Source: Membranipora membranacea (lineage: Eukaryota; Bryozoa; Gymnolaemata; Cheilostomatida; Membraniporidae). From it: 64,000 nt of DNA. Positions 10,470-23,300 of the stretch are shown piece by piece. How positions within the stretch are numbered: the stretch's first letter is position 1; each line of letters opens with the position of its first letter. A model generated the notes under the pieces. The model worked only from the letters and a program-made list of their open reading frames with translations, ran no database searches and was not told the DNA's origin. The stretch is from the NCBI GenBank assembly GCA_914767715.1, contig OU612068.1:15934001-15998000 (forward strand), given 5' to 3'. A program made the position numbers and the translations under genes.

Positions 10470-13400
10470 TTTATTGTCAAGTTTGAGGATTACACATCAG
10501 GAAAGCTTTGGGTGTTTGCAAGAATTCTACAAGATTAAGCAATGTAAGGAGTATGGAGTGTTTCCCACACAGCATCACTTGTCAACTGATAAGTACTGTA
10601 ATCAAACATATGACTATTGGAATAAACTACTCAAAACTACTGCAGTTACCATTACCAGGAATTGTTCAATTGAGATTTTACATGAAAACATGCGATATAA
10701 GCGTTCTAGAGAGACGCCAGCTATTTTTCACCTGGAGTATAGATCATGTGGTTAATATTCAGATGTGTAAACCCAAAGCAAACTTTATGCTGCCTAGTTG
10801 GGATACAAAAGTGGAAAATGAAATCTTTGTCCTTCATACCATCTTGCAGGCGCTTCATTGTGGTCGGGTATGCATTCACCCCATCGAGGCTACTTGTGGT
10901 TACTAAATTCTTTTTATCATCCCTTAGGTTACGCCAGTATCAATCCATTCACACAGTTTAGATTTCGCTATCATTAATTTGTGATACTACAAAAACCCTG
11001 GTAGCCTATCAAAATAGCTGGTTAAGCCAGACACAAAGCCAAACATCATAGTATAACCAGAATGGTAATTACAAAGCTGGTGATATACCGAAGTAAGGCA
11101 AATATGGTGATACCCAAGGCAATCATTACCATATGATATACACACAATCAAAATTAAACTCACATGTTCGTCCCGACATAGCTAGAAGGCCTCAGATGTG
11201 TATCGCTGTCATTTATTCCGTGAGGCTTTCACGTTTGTATCATCCAAGATATTCTGTTACTTACTAGCTGCTCCCAAATCCCAACAGTAGTTATTAATCT
11301 AGACGAAAAGAAAAAATCCGTAACCATGCCATGAAGATTGTCAGCGAATGATATTTGAACAGGAAATTATTACAATAAAAGTTTTATTGATTTAATATTC
11401 AGCGTTTTACTTTGCAAGAAATCAGAACAAACTCCCATGTCAATTAAAATTGCTTGACGTTTAATATTTCTGTGAACAGCAAACATTGGTGCAGTCACAA
11501 TCTACATTAGAGCTGTGATGGTGTTTACATGACTATCATAAACAAATAGTATTACGCCATTACCTGGCTCCCATTTCAATTGCAATACGATAAATCGGCA
11601 GCAAATCTGATAAAAAATTAACAAAGAAATTAAAGAAATATGGATCATGTAAATTAGCTAAATTTCTCACCTCTGAGTGTAAAACTGAACCTTCTAGCAG
11701 CATTGATGCAATGAACTTAATTCTTTGCATGAAGCTTTTGTTACACCAGGGGCAACTATCACATCATCAACACAAGTCAATCATTACTGATATGTTTCAA
11801 GTAAGTAAGTTTGTTACAAGCTGGCAGTGCACTGCCTTGACTCACAGGATAAGGAGCTGCCAATGGCGCTGAGTAGCAGTGTTCAAACACTTAACAAGTA
11901 TTCAGCTAATAAAGTTTTACATCGTTACAAGGCTCTTTGATTGAAGTTCATTTTCTCAGATTAAATAGTAAACGGATCTGTAATATCGCCGTGACAGCAA
12001 ACCTGTCCTTATAGCTTTATCGAGCATCAGTTTCACTTTCAATAGCTACTCTAATTAAAAGTCACCTCGTTATTGATTTCCATTCCATACTGAATTTTGT
12101 CTTGAATTATCTTTTGAGAGCGCATGACGAGACAACTCCTAAACTCTCTTTACGAAAAAAAAAGAGTTGCAATCACAGATGCACTGTGTTTCAATGCGCT
12201 CAGAGTTAAGCAGCTAGCAGCAAGAATTTGTCATAAAACTCATTTAATTTCTCTCTTCATAGTGAGAAATGGACAAATAAAATAATGAATACAGAGTTTG
12301 TCAGCTCAAAATCAATAGCAAGCAGCTCCAAGCTTGCCAGGGATGTGATTTAATTAGGAATAATGGATATGCTTTTTAATAATATTGCACATATTTGATG
12401 TACAACAGTCAGATGATTCAACGGATTGAACGGATATCCAAAGGGAAATACATCCCTGACTAGAGCTATAAGTAGTCTGGCATTGGCATTTACAGATAAA
12501 GGCAATACCAGAAATAAATAACTACTACAGCTTGGTACACTACCATGACTTGTTAACTTGTATACAGAATAAAGCCATTCAATGCACAACCCACATACAT
12601 TTTTATTGCTTTGCATTTATGACATGACAACCCTACCAAATCGCAAATTTGGTTTTTTTCCTTTGATTTATTTTCAATTGAGGGATACCTGGGTTATTTT
12701 TAGTCTTGTGTTTTCAATTAAAATCAAACACATGAAATAAACCTAGTCCTACTACTACGCCTGTGTCCTGATCAATCTGATTCATGTCATCATCACTGAG
12801 TTGAGCACAAGTGGCCTTTGAATCAGCCTGATACAAAGTCACAAGACCTGCAGCAGATTGCAATCATGTTCTTAGTAACGACCATAAAGACTGGATATGT
12901 ATATCGAGTCTATGGTAATGACCCACAGCTTGGCAATGTCAATGCTTAGCATTCAGCATGTGCTATACCTCAATGTATCATAAACATACTGGTACGTATA
13001 AATACTAGTGACTAATTGGAATGTAACCAACTGCAAACATTGCCAAGTCAAGTTCGGAACATTGATAATGGTAATTGCACCACCAGCATGTCATAACCAT
13101 GATACACAATGTCTATATTGTCAAACCATCTGCCAAACTGCCACGTAGCCCATAGTGAAACAGTGAAACAAAACAACTCCAGTAAACATTTTATGATACA
13201 TGGATTGTTTGTATTCTGTACAAAATTACAGACTTTGAACTTTGTTCTTACAAAAACAGATTGATAAAAGATTGTAATATACTGTCTGCGATAACAGTAC
13301 GAGGGCAGTAAGAGAGATTAGTAAGCAAACTATATCAGGAAAGTATAATGTTCATAAAGTGTAAATAGAAATCATTGTTGGCTGCTGACTAGATGATTGT

Positions 13401-13862
13401 TATTATGTGAACTAGCTGTCCAATATCTGCACTCGAACCCCCTCCCCCTACTGTTGAGCACCAAAATTTCAATGTTTAATTGCAAATCCAATTTAGACAT
13501 GCAGGATGGTGCATAAATAAAATAGAGTTTACCACAATACTAATTCTTACTAAGGGCCTAGCATAGGTAATGATTGAAAGGCCTCCAACTATGGCCAGCT
13601 GTGCATGTTAGTATGGCCGAAAGCTTATCAGTGTTTCCCTATGGCAGTAAAGAGCAGTATGAGCCGTAAAACGTGAATGCATGCGGGCAGGCTCCAAATT
13701 AGCTGAAGCACCAAACTTTAGTCTATGCACCCAAGCAGTCCATACTAATTTGAGTCACACCTCTTCGGCAAAAAGTTGTACTGAGATCATTCGGCTGCAT
13801 GTATCTAAACTTGACACAAGGTCAACAAACTTGTTAGTCAGTGATTGTGACATTAGTTTGCC
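10470..13862. other. Intergenic spacer, LRRC74-like to FAM174-like
   Basis: About 3.4 kb between two genes on the minus strand: the 5' side of the LRRC74-like gene and the 3' side of the FAM174-like gene. The ORFs here (for example 10508-10906) lack family similarity and splice context and look like chance. It presumably contains the LRRC74 promoter and FAM174 3' UTR. No repeat or RNA gene was recognised. Confidence 0.5.
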
Positions 13863-14741
13863 TCAACCGGTTATCAATCTACGCCGTGATTGGTCGAAAA
13901 GCTCATCCTCTTCTTCATCGTCGTCAGCATTAGTCAGCTGAAGATGCTCGTCTGATAGAACTCCGTACTTCTTGGCTTTCCTTTTTCTACGGCGTACACT
14001 TTAAGATATGTAAAACAAAAGTCTGTTTAAAACCGTTGCACAGACAGATCTGTTACCAGGATGGCATCAATCGAAAACAAACAAGAATTTTATATCAGCT
14101 TGGGTCTGAAGGATGCAAAATTTTGACTCCGCACCTCCTGGGACTTACATGCCTTTATTTTGCAAATGCTCAGTATCTAATAATGGACATTGGCAAGATA
14201 AAGGCATGTAAGTCCTAGCGGCCCAAGAGGCAAATTAAGATCAACTGCACACATTTTATAGAGACATATGAATTACTTACATGAAAGTTTTGACTCCAAG
14301 ATATAAAACAACAATCGTCGTGACAGCCACAATGACATAGAATGCCCTCCTATACATCTCAAAGTCATTAACATCAATTCCAAAATATGTTTTTTTGGTT
14401 TCATTATTATCCCTTGATAGTGGTTTGTCTGCTGCTGTGGAGTTGCAGTTATTGGTACCGTTTGCGACAGTAGTACAATTCACGGTCTCAATGGTTTGAC
14501 CAGGTTGTGTAGCAGTTGTGTTCTTGTCTGGCTTCTCACTTGGATGCTCTGTTGAGGATACATTGACAGCATGAGTCACGGATGTTGATGGGGTAGGATC
14601 TGCAGCAGATGGTGGTGTAATAAGTAGTACACTTATTATGAGCACTATTGTAGCTGCTGTGAGAGATTGAAAGCTGTAAGCTCCCGAGAAAGTCATTTTG
14701 TGTGTAGTAGTTCGTGTATGGTGCTTCTGTGTATGGTCCAA
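13863..14741 (-). CDS. FAM174: FAM174-like single-pass membrane protein, complete, 2 exons
   Basis: Exons 14741-14281 and 13998-13863, joined in phase, total 597 bases (198 residues). An N-terminal hydrophobic segment ending near a TPPSAADP cleavage-like site suggests a signal peptide; it fits better with the second ATG at 14696 than with the first. A Ser/Thr/Asn-rich ectodomain with several N-x-S/T sequons follows, then a transmembrane helix (FYVIVAVTTIVVLYLGV), then a basic-acidic tail: VRRRKRKAKKYGVL, then DDDEEEDELFD. That tail pattern (arginine-rich, then YGVL, then an acidic run and LFD) matches FAM174A/B from memory. Length is close to the roughly 190 residues usual for the family. Vertebrate FAM174B has been linked to Golgi organisation. 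Which of the A/B paralogues it matches best cannot be decided here. Confidence 0.85.
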
Positions 14742-15187
14742 CTAATTAAAAGTGTGATTTGAAATGGTTTTCATTCATTGCCATAAAAAGAATTTACACT
14801 CACTCCTCTTGTTTTGGTTTGCTGCTCTGTGTTGGAGTTTCCTGTTATGCACTATTCATATTTCGATGTAATTAACAAATCAAGTCGTATTTCGGACTTT
14901 GTATAGACTGAACATGTCTCATAGATTAGAAGGGACATTTTGTAGACTATATGTGGAAATTCCAGTCTAGCTATGACACTTGAGGCGGGAAATCAGAAGG
15001 AGTCGCATAATCTCTCAGTTTGCCATTTCAAGTAATTATTATGGCAAATGAAATACCAAAAAGTAATAATATAATTAATAGTAAGAGTTACAAAGACTTT
15101 TACTCCCTAGTGAGATACATGATGGGATTCATCTTAATCATTATCTAATATTATAATATGGGAGATAAGTTAATCATGTGCAGGGAG

Positions 15188-15580
15188 CAATGAACTAAAG
15201 TTCAGTTCATTGAAAAATTGTTGTGATCAAACCAGGGCACTCTGGACACTCTGGCTGCAATGAACTAAACCTCCGGAGGTTTAGTTCATTGCTGGCTGGT
15301 GGTGGTTGTGCTCAAATTGAATAATAATATGAAAATCCCTTTTTGAATGGCTGCATGTTGTTCTGGCCATTCACTGATTCTTACATATGTGTGTTCAAAT
15401 TGAGACATTACCATTGTAACTGTTGTTCAAATCAGGGGTCTTTTCACATGCCAGATCCCAATGCAGGAAGGTGAGGTGAGGCTGCAGTGACTGCTCTAAA
15501 TGAATTTCTTTTTGTTTGTTGATAGGTTGGCGCAATGAACTAATGAGTTGATAGGTCGGCGAATGAGGTTTAGTTCATTG
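15188..15580. repeat. Cluster of palindromes sharing CAATGAACTAAA
   Basis: The motif caatgaacta(aa) and its complement tttagttcattg occur at 15188-15212 (palindrome with a short centre), 15258-15291 (perfect 34-bp palindrome, no loop, centre cctccggagg) and 15533-15580 (caatgaacta and tttagttcattg about 25 bases apart). The outer copies are in inverted orientation, so this could be a MITE with complex ends or a cluster of binding sites in the FAM174/gene B intergenic space. Confidence 0.65.
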
Positions 15581-15944
15581 GTCGGAGCTCAGCTGAAGGC
15601 CTAACACACCCCCAAGCCTGGTGCTCTATTTAACTGAGCCACATACTACTCCCTACTTGTCTGTTACACCACCAGATAATTTAGGAATGCACTAAATTAA
15701 GCGGCAAGGTGAGACTAAAACAGTATACATATCTTTTTAAACTGTTTTGAGAACATTTCCGCTGCATGGTGCCAGGTCGTAAGTGAGACAATATGCTACT
15801 CTAAACTTAAACTTCGAGAGCTAATAGTTTACTGTCCTCTCATTTCTACCATCAGGGGTCCCACTAGAAATACTTAAATCAACCGAGTTAGCATAGCATC
15901 GATAAAATAGTTATCTCAACCTGCTCCTCCCCACTCAAGCCTTA

Positions 15945-16180
15945 ACAAGTTTGTTCCCTTTAGGGTGCCAGGATAGTATCCATGGGTATTTAGAGCCAGA
16001 TAGGATGGGTGCGGGAAGGGCGGTAAAGCGCCTTCCCGCAAGGGGTATGAGAGGTCTCCCCAGAAAGTTTTTCAAAAATACAGACGATTTTGAGGCATTG
16101 CAGTTCATTTTGGGAGGCCAGGCCAAGCAATTAGTTCCACAGGAGTTGTGCGTTCGAGTCCCACTGGGGAGCTTTCAAGA
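15945..16180 (+). mobile_element. SINE-like / MITE-like sequence with tRNA B-box-like motif
   Basis: It begins with aacaagtttgttccctt, the same tip as the MITE at 8803-8911, and contains an inner hairpin (gcgggaagg...ccttcccgc). Near its 3' end it has gcgttcgagtccca, which matches the pol III B box of tRNA-derived elements. A matching A box is not clear. It may be two overlapping elements. Confidence 0.4.
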
Positions 16181-17304
16181 TTGATTGTTCCAGCCCCCAA
16201 CCGGGTTTGTGAATTTGCGCAATTGCCGTAATACACGTAATAATTTGCGTAATTATATTAATTTAGAAATTTGCGTAATTTAGAAGTTGTCTTATATTGT
16301 TACTGTTATTGTTACTGGTAGGTGTCCAGTGATTTACGATCTATACTATGTTAAGCGTCAATTATTTTCAGTTTTCCTGGGTTGTCCTTTTTGTTCACAA
16401 TCCAGCATATTTCAGTGATCAACTCTCATGGAATATTTTTGTTGTCATGTATATTTGTGGGATCAGGGAAGGTGGGAGAGCTGCTCCCGCTGGCAAGGTA
16501 CCATATAGGAGTTGTCCAATCTCTTGAGCAGCTGAAGACAACTCCAAACCATGTGATGCACCTTCTCAAGAATTACAAGAATCATGTACACGATATCAGC
16601 CATATTTAGATCATATAGGATGTATTTTGATTTCCTTTATGGGCTGTTCTCTACTGTTATTACAAGCAAGTTACATGTCACCAGTACCAGTCACCAGTGC
16701 CCCAATATAATTGTACACTTATCAAAAGTGTTAAATTTTCAGTACTGGCTACACTTGTGTAGGTAAACAGCAGTTTGAATAGTAATACACCTGAACATTT
16801 TACTTGAGTTCCTCTCTATCTAAATGAGCAGACCATGTGTTTTGCGTGTTACATGAGACCCGGCACTTTAGAAGGAACAATGCAGAATAGCGCAGAGTAA
16901 AAAGAAACTTGAAATATTTCTTATCTAGTGTTACACAAATACTTTGAATGTGGAATAGCGAGACAAAAGGTCATATTTCTGTTTATTGAATTAAAAAAAC
17001 CGTCTCACAAGGCTCCGCAACAAAATAAAAGGATTAATTTTTATTTATGGCATTTTTATGCCCAACTAAGACAGAATGGTAAGGGATATTGATGTATAGT
17101 TAAGAGAATGTTTGAGCTACAAAGGATGAGGATGAATCTGGGTGCTGAAGGCTCTCCTTGGTGTAGGGATTTAAAACTATTTTTGCCTAGCATCCGTGAT
17201 GAAATACGTTGGTCGTCAGCTGCGTTAGTTTAGTAGATAAACAGGTCATGCTCACTTGTTAGCTAAGCACTGCTAACTATATTTGGAAGTAACAGAAAAG
17301 GAAG

Positions 17305-20300
17305 ATGAGTTGGATGGATGCTTTTAAAACAACCTTCTGGGTAAGCTACTATGACAATGTCAGCTAAAGTTGAATATGAAGTTGAGCAAACTTATTAAAT
17401 GATTAAAAAAGGTCCCTATCGTCTCTGATGCTTGCCACGATTACATACCCTGGAGGACTGAGCAAATATAAGTAATAGTTTAATTTAGCTAATGATCTAA
17501 TGAAATCTAGCACAAAACTTAGCTTGGAGGTTATGTAAAGCAATGAATCTCTCTAGCCTGTGCTAGAAGGCAAACTATGCTCACTCCCAAAGGGGTTAAT
17601 ATGGAGTAACCTTTTGCTTGCTGTGAGGTAACAACTCCATAGAACATCTTTTAACATTTTGCTCTCAGACTGTGGTGACCCTTGGCTATGGACGGACTTC
17701 CCCGCCTGATGAAGAGCGGCCACCCAACACACCTGTGTCAGATGGATTACCGAGAACTCAGCCCAATGAAGAAGCATTTCAGCGTAATGATCATGATGAT
17801 AGATCAGGATACAAGCAGAAAGAGCCTTTGAGGATTGAGGTAAGTGAAAATAGCCGTGACTGAAGCTGATGAAAATGGTTTATCATCATCCTTACTCTGT
17901 GTTATCATGTTCCTCTGGAAAGTTAATAATAAGGATCTTCATGATAGAGGAAATAAGGTTTTCATGATCTCTTGTGTTAATTGTGACCTGTAATCTCACT
18001 CTAAATCAAGAATGTTAGAAATTAATAAAAATTATCTTTTTTCTTACCTAATATATTATTTACAACACACCTGAAGCTGTTTTTTTAATTGGTGATATAT
18101 TTCCAATTACAGGTAACTCGTTCTAGTGCTGAGAACTGGGTTAGCAGTGATGGTAGCATATTCCAGCAAATCCATAGGAACAACATACCAAGGGACATTT
18201 CCAAAATATGTGTAAGTAAGCTCATGTCTGGTGAATCAATTTACATTGCAGTTTAATGAGTGTTAAAGCGGGTAAAAAAATGTCTTTTTTTTATTTTAAT
18301 TGGATACAAATATGCTTTTTTGTGCTATTGGAATGATGGATGCTTAGGAAATAGTGGGAGGCTGTTGAAAATAGTAATTATGATCTTTAAATGTTAAAAA
18401 AATGATGTCAGAATTCTGATGGCAAACTTGTTTCTTTGAAGCAATGATTTAAACCGTTTAAATCTGAGCAGCTTTAGTTCTACCTGGATTATGAAGTCCT
18501 TGTGCATGACTGTATGCCCAATTGAAATCTAACTTTGAAATTATTTCAAATCAAGGTTTTTCAAACAGCAAGGACTAATGCTCACATTGATACATCTTCG
18601 AATAATATAGACAGTGATGTCATATCCTGCTTGTTGTTAAGTTTTGCTTTACAATATATGCCCACTTTGTATATTTATGGTACAGATAGAAAAAAACCTA
18701 GAGGCTAGAAATCAATGGGTAGAAGTTGGGCAAGGGCATGTGTTTGAATGTACGTATCCTGCAGACAGAACCCATTCTAGCCGGTCTCAAAGCTACCAAC
18801 CTACAAGGCGATCGAGCCTGACTAGACCTCTTTCACATACAGATATGGTGAATCAACCTTTTATACCTCAAAATGAGTACAAGTATGTATATTTAACGGA
18901 CATTTGTTGTCATCTTGAAAGGGCACCGCAGTCATCGATGTTACACGTGTTTCATGGGTCAATCTCCCCCTACCTCGCCCACATCTGTCTTAGATATCAA
19001 TGGTTTATTTTCTCTTTCATGTTTATAGGTATGAAGCTTACGTGCTCGAAGTTGTTGGGTTGTTGGTAGCAATCCATTATCAACCAAATTCCGGCAACTT
19101 GATGAGAATGTGGCTGATAATGAAATTCTAATACCACAAACCCTGGCGAAGCTTGACTACCGAAAGAACAATGCAATATATAGTTATATATTGCCTTGAT
19201 CTTTCTGTAGCCTTTAATATATCATATGATGTGAATATGGATCTACATATGAAAAGATTTAGCTGATAGTATTAATCTTTGTTTCTAGTCAACGGACAGA
19301 TCCCAAAAAAGTGGCTCCGTTAAGGCGTTTCGTGATATCGGAAGGAACAAAGCACCACTATATATCAAATCGAAGCTTAGACTCCCGGGAATAAGAATAT
19401 TTTGGTAGTAAAAAATTTAAATTGGGGGGCGCATCTGAATCGGAGGGTTAAAGAGAGGAAAACTTCAAATTTGTCAAAAATATACCTATTTGCATTACAC
19501 ATCACAGAGAGTGTTCCTATCACACTAAATTTGATTTACACAGTTATTTTAGATTAAAACATAGTGGGTGACATAAAAATAGTTGAAAAAACTTTCTTGG
19601 ATTTTTATGCTGCCGGATATTTCGAGGGCACCAAAAAATTAGTATGATTTGGTTATACTGTAGACGAGGACTTTTTTTTCGCTTTTCAGATTCACTCAAA
19701 AAAAGTACAGAGGCTAGATTCACATGTTTGCTTCACTTCCTGAAAGTCTCAAAACTAAAACTTAGATATTTTTTAAGCTATGGTCATTTCAAATATGAAG
19801 AATTCATTCGGAGTTGTCCCGACAGCGAATTACAAATGCATTTTCACTTGCCGATCTTTGAATATAATTAATTTTCCAAATGTAGATTTAGAATAAATTA
19901 CTTGCTGCCACCCTTCTTAACATTGTTGAGTATAAATTTGTCTCTGCTAAACTTTAAATATGTTATTATTAATTTCCTTCACTATTCAATGAATGATGAT
20001 TATTGGAACGATTTTTTGAAGATTAAGATTATTGTCTGATGTCACCTTGTTTCTAATTTTAAAAAATCGTGTATAAGGAAGTATAGTAACCTACTGTCAT
20101 TATAAGAGCTTCAAAAGGTAAAACAACATTTGTGATCGGACAAGGCAGTCCTACATCAAAATGACGAGACTAATGCATACCCCTCTGTAAGCACAATCCT
20201 TAGCTTGAGTTTCATAATATTTGACATTCTGCATCATGCATGTAGTTAGGCTACATACATGTTAACGTATCAAGGGAATTCCCAAGCCATACTTTACAAA

Positions 20301-23300
20301 ACATCATAACAGTACTAGTGTAGACTACATTTAATAAGAGCTTCAATTTGCAAAAACTAAACCCAAAACAGTGAAAACAAAAATGTCCTTTCGTAACTTT
20401 TGGATGTAGTCGTCTTACAAGTGCTCAAGAATGTTAGACAGGCATATATGAAAAATTTCCCCTTGCCCTTTGCTCAACCACTTGTAACTAAGATTAATTG
20501 TAAATTTAACTTAATGTCACAAAACTTCAGACGATTAGATAAATATTTAATTATTTAGTTTTAGCTTATGCAGTCAGCTTTGTAACATGTTACAAGTGCT
20601 CCGGAATTTTATCGGAAATGTCACAGAGTTCCTTCATTCGACAAGCCTAATTGAAATTTTCCCCTTGTCCTTTGCTCAAACACATGAAAGATTATAATTG
20701 TAGCTTAATGTCACAAAACTTCAGAAGAATAGATAAATATTAGTATTTTGTTTGAGCTCATGCAGTCAATTTTTATCGCAACATACTGCAGTTTTTATTA
20801 ACACATATTATTCTGATTTAGTTTGTACAAAATATGCAGAGCCAAAATATACCTCATATTCCAAATTTATGTTTGAAATATTTGTTGAGGCCTTTTGAGC
20901 TGAGTCTGTGTAAAATGTGGCTTTTTTCAAAAAAAGGTTGCCCACCTATGCTGTAGGTGAACATATTCTATCACATGCCTCAAAGATTTGGTATGTTTGT
21001 TTTCAACTCCAACAATGAATTTAGAATTTTGAAATTAGAATGTATTCGGGTGCGGCAGAGATGAGGCCAACATGCGCAATCAGCGTGTTAAGGTTTTAGT
21101 TTTTTGAGGTACCAGTTCATACACCATACAAGATGTGGCAAAAATCCGTTTTAAAAAAAGTCAGTAGCACCTGAGTGCCAAAGGTGGCCGGAGTCTTTTT
21201 GTATTCCAGGTTGTTGGACAGTTTGTTCCACAGGGCAGACATTTGATAGGAGGCACACGGGTGCGCGGTTTGCTGATGAAGTTAGATTAAATGAGTTAAA
21301 CGTGCTCTGTGAGCAGATTAAAGTTTCAATTTATAATGCTTGATTTTTTAAAAGGGTTTGGGGTGAAGTTAATCTTTCTGATTTTTAAATAGTTATAATA
21401 ACTTGTGCTGGCTGTATCTGCGTTGCCTGACATCTCAATAAGTTCCATATTATCCAAAAACCATCACAGTTTCACACATTCCAAAGGCATTAGCATTAGC
21501 ATTGATACACTTGGTTTTTGGCAATTTTTGAAAACAGTATAAATTTTATTCCGATTTTATCCCATCATTCTGTTACAGATAAATGGGGCAGTGCCTTGGT
21601 ATCATTGGAGACGGACAATTAAACAACTCAGCAGCTACCCAGTTTGTGCTAAAGCTGTAGTGCTTCGAGAGTTAATTTAGCGTCCTGACCAATTATTGCT
21701 GAATTTTGGGGTCAAGATATAGGTGATAATCTTTATAAAATTTCTTGATGAAAGCTTTCTTTGACAACCTCACCGAAATCTTATAATAATCAAATAATGT
21801 ACCAGGTTTCAATATATGAAAAAACCCGAATTCAAGATCCAACGTAAATTTTCATCCTGTAGGGAGCTGCACTGCATGAAACGGTGGTGCAAGTCTCATG
21901 CACCTAAAAATTATAATACCCTGTCATTTTATCTGGCAGCCACCAACTATTCTCAGGGAAGTATGAACACAGAAGATACTTTCATTCTCTGTCTGTCTCT
22001 CTGACTATGAGGCAAGCAAATGGGAGATTGCCCAGCCAGAATAAAAAAATTGAACCATCTGTAATCAACGATCATTGGCGGGAGATTACCGGGGCTGCCT
22101 GCAAGATTCTATACACCCCACTACCCCCAGCTCTTAAAGATTTAGAGGAATTGACAGCGACCAACTACCGGTCATCACAATGCAGATTGTAAGCTTGCAG
22201 CTGCCATATATGAGAGGAAACTTTTGCCGCAATCTTGTCGTTGTGGGTGCGACGTCTGCTTCGACTTTCCAGCTTAAAACAAGGCTGTATATTCAGATTG
22301 GAGTGACTATGACTGCTGTACCTCTTCTGGGATATGGCAGATTGCTCATGACCCGTCTGTGTAATATTTTGTTGAAGTTAAACCTTGTTAAACAACAAAA
22401 AATGAAAAAGATCCAAAACGGGGGAGACAACTACCACTTTGCAGAAATTAAATTTGATTAAGGTTTTTTTTGGTGATTTCTTTAGAGATACAAAATTTCT
22501 TTTTTAACCATGGATAAATATCATCTAAATGCATATTTCTGAGGCATTGGAAGTATATATTTATCATCCAAGGTAGAAACAGGCCCAAAAAAGTCCCCAA
22601 AAAATTTGTTTTGCTTAAAAAAATGGCCGCCCCCCAAATTTTTTTCTTTACTACCTTAATATTCTTACTCAGGAGAAAATTCCCTTCGATTTGATGTCTG
22701 GTGTTGCTTTGTTCCTTCCGATATCACGAACCGTCAAAAAAAAGATGATCTGTCCGTTGACTATTCTCTGCAGATCAATACCAGTTGAAAGCTCTTCCGG
22801 GGCCTTCAGCAAGGCAATACAGAATTCTATTGCTTCGTCTGACTCTGAGTCAGATATGGATATATTAAAGTCTGCTCAAACCCCGGACTCTAAAGGTAAG
22901 GCAAATTATTCACTAATTTTACACCACATTTAAAAAAACACATTTGGAACAATCTGTATAATAGATTAAGCAAGCTCGAGTTTTCAAATTGAATTGAAAC
23001 ACATGGAAAACAATCTTTCCGTAATTTTACTATATATGGTAAATTTCTGAATATGTGTGTGAATTAACAAAAAAACCATCTGCCTGGGTTTCGTGCCCAT
23101 TTGCGAGGGTCAAAATTTCATTGGGGCAAGATGCCAGTGAGGTCATAACAAGGTCATAACACCACACTGAGCAACTTGACAAGGCCAAAATACCAATTGT
23201 ACAAAATAATATATATCAATATACACTAGGTTGAGTGTATAAGGCCTTCCTAGAATTGTTTTGAATAGTGTATGCGTATGGAGCATAACCAACCTTTCTA

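Larger units (their letters stand above)
14742..17304. other. Intergenic, between divergent FAM174-like gene and gene B
   Basis: A 2.6 kb head-to-head spacer that should hold both promoters. It includes the palindrome cluster at 15188-15580 and a SINE-like stretch at 15945-16180. No further coding exon is supported; the ORFs at 15951 and 16382 look spurious. Confidence 0.5.

Noticed and set aside
10329-10961. Four overlapping plus-strand ORFs up to 132 codons
   Set aside because: They overlap the first LRRC74-like exon or its upstream region, in mutually incompatible frames without similarity.
22007-22461. ORFs inside the TIR element as a transposase
   Set aside because: They are short and show no DDE/D, zinc-finger or other transposase pattern that I can recognise.
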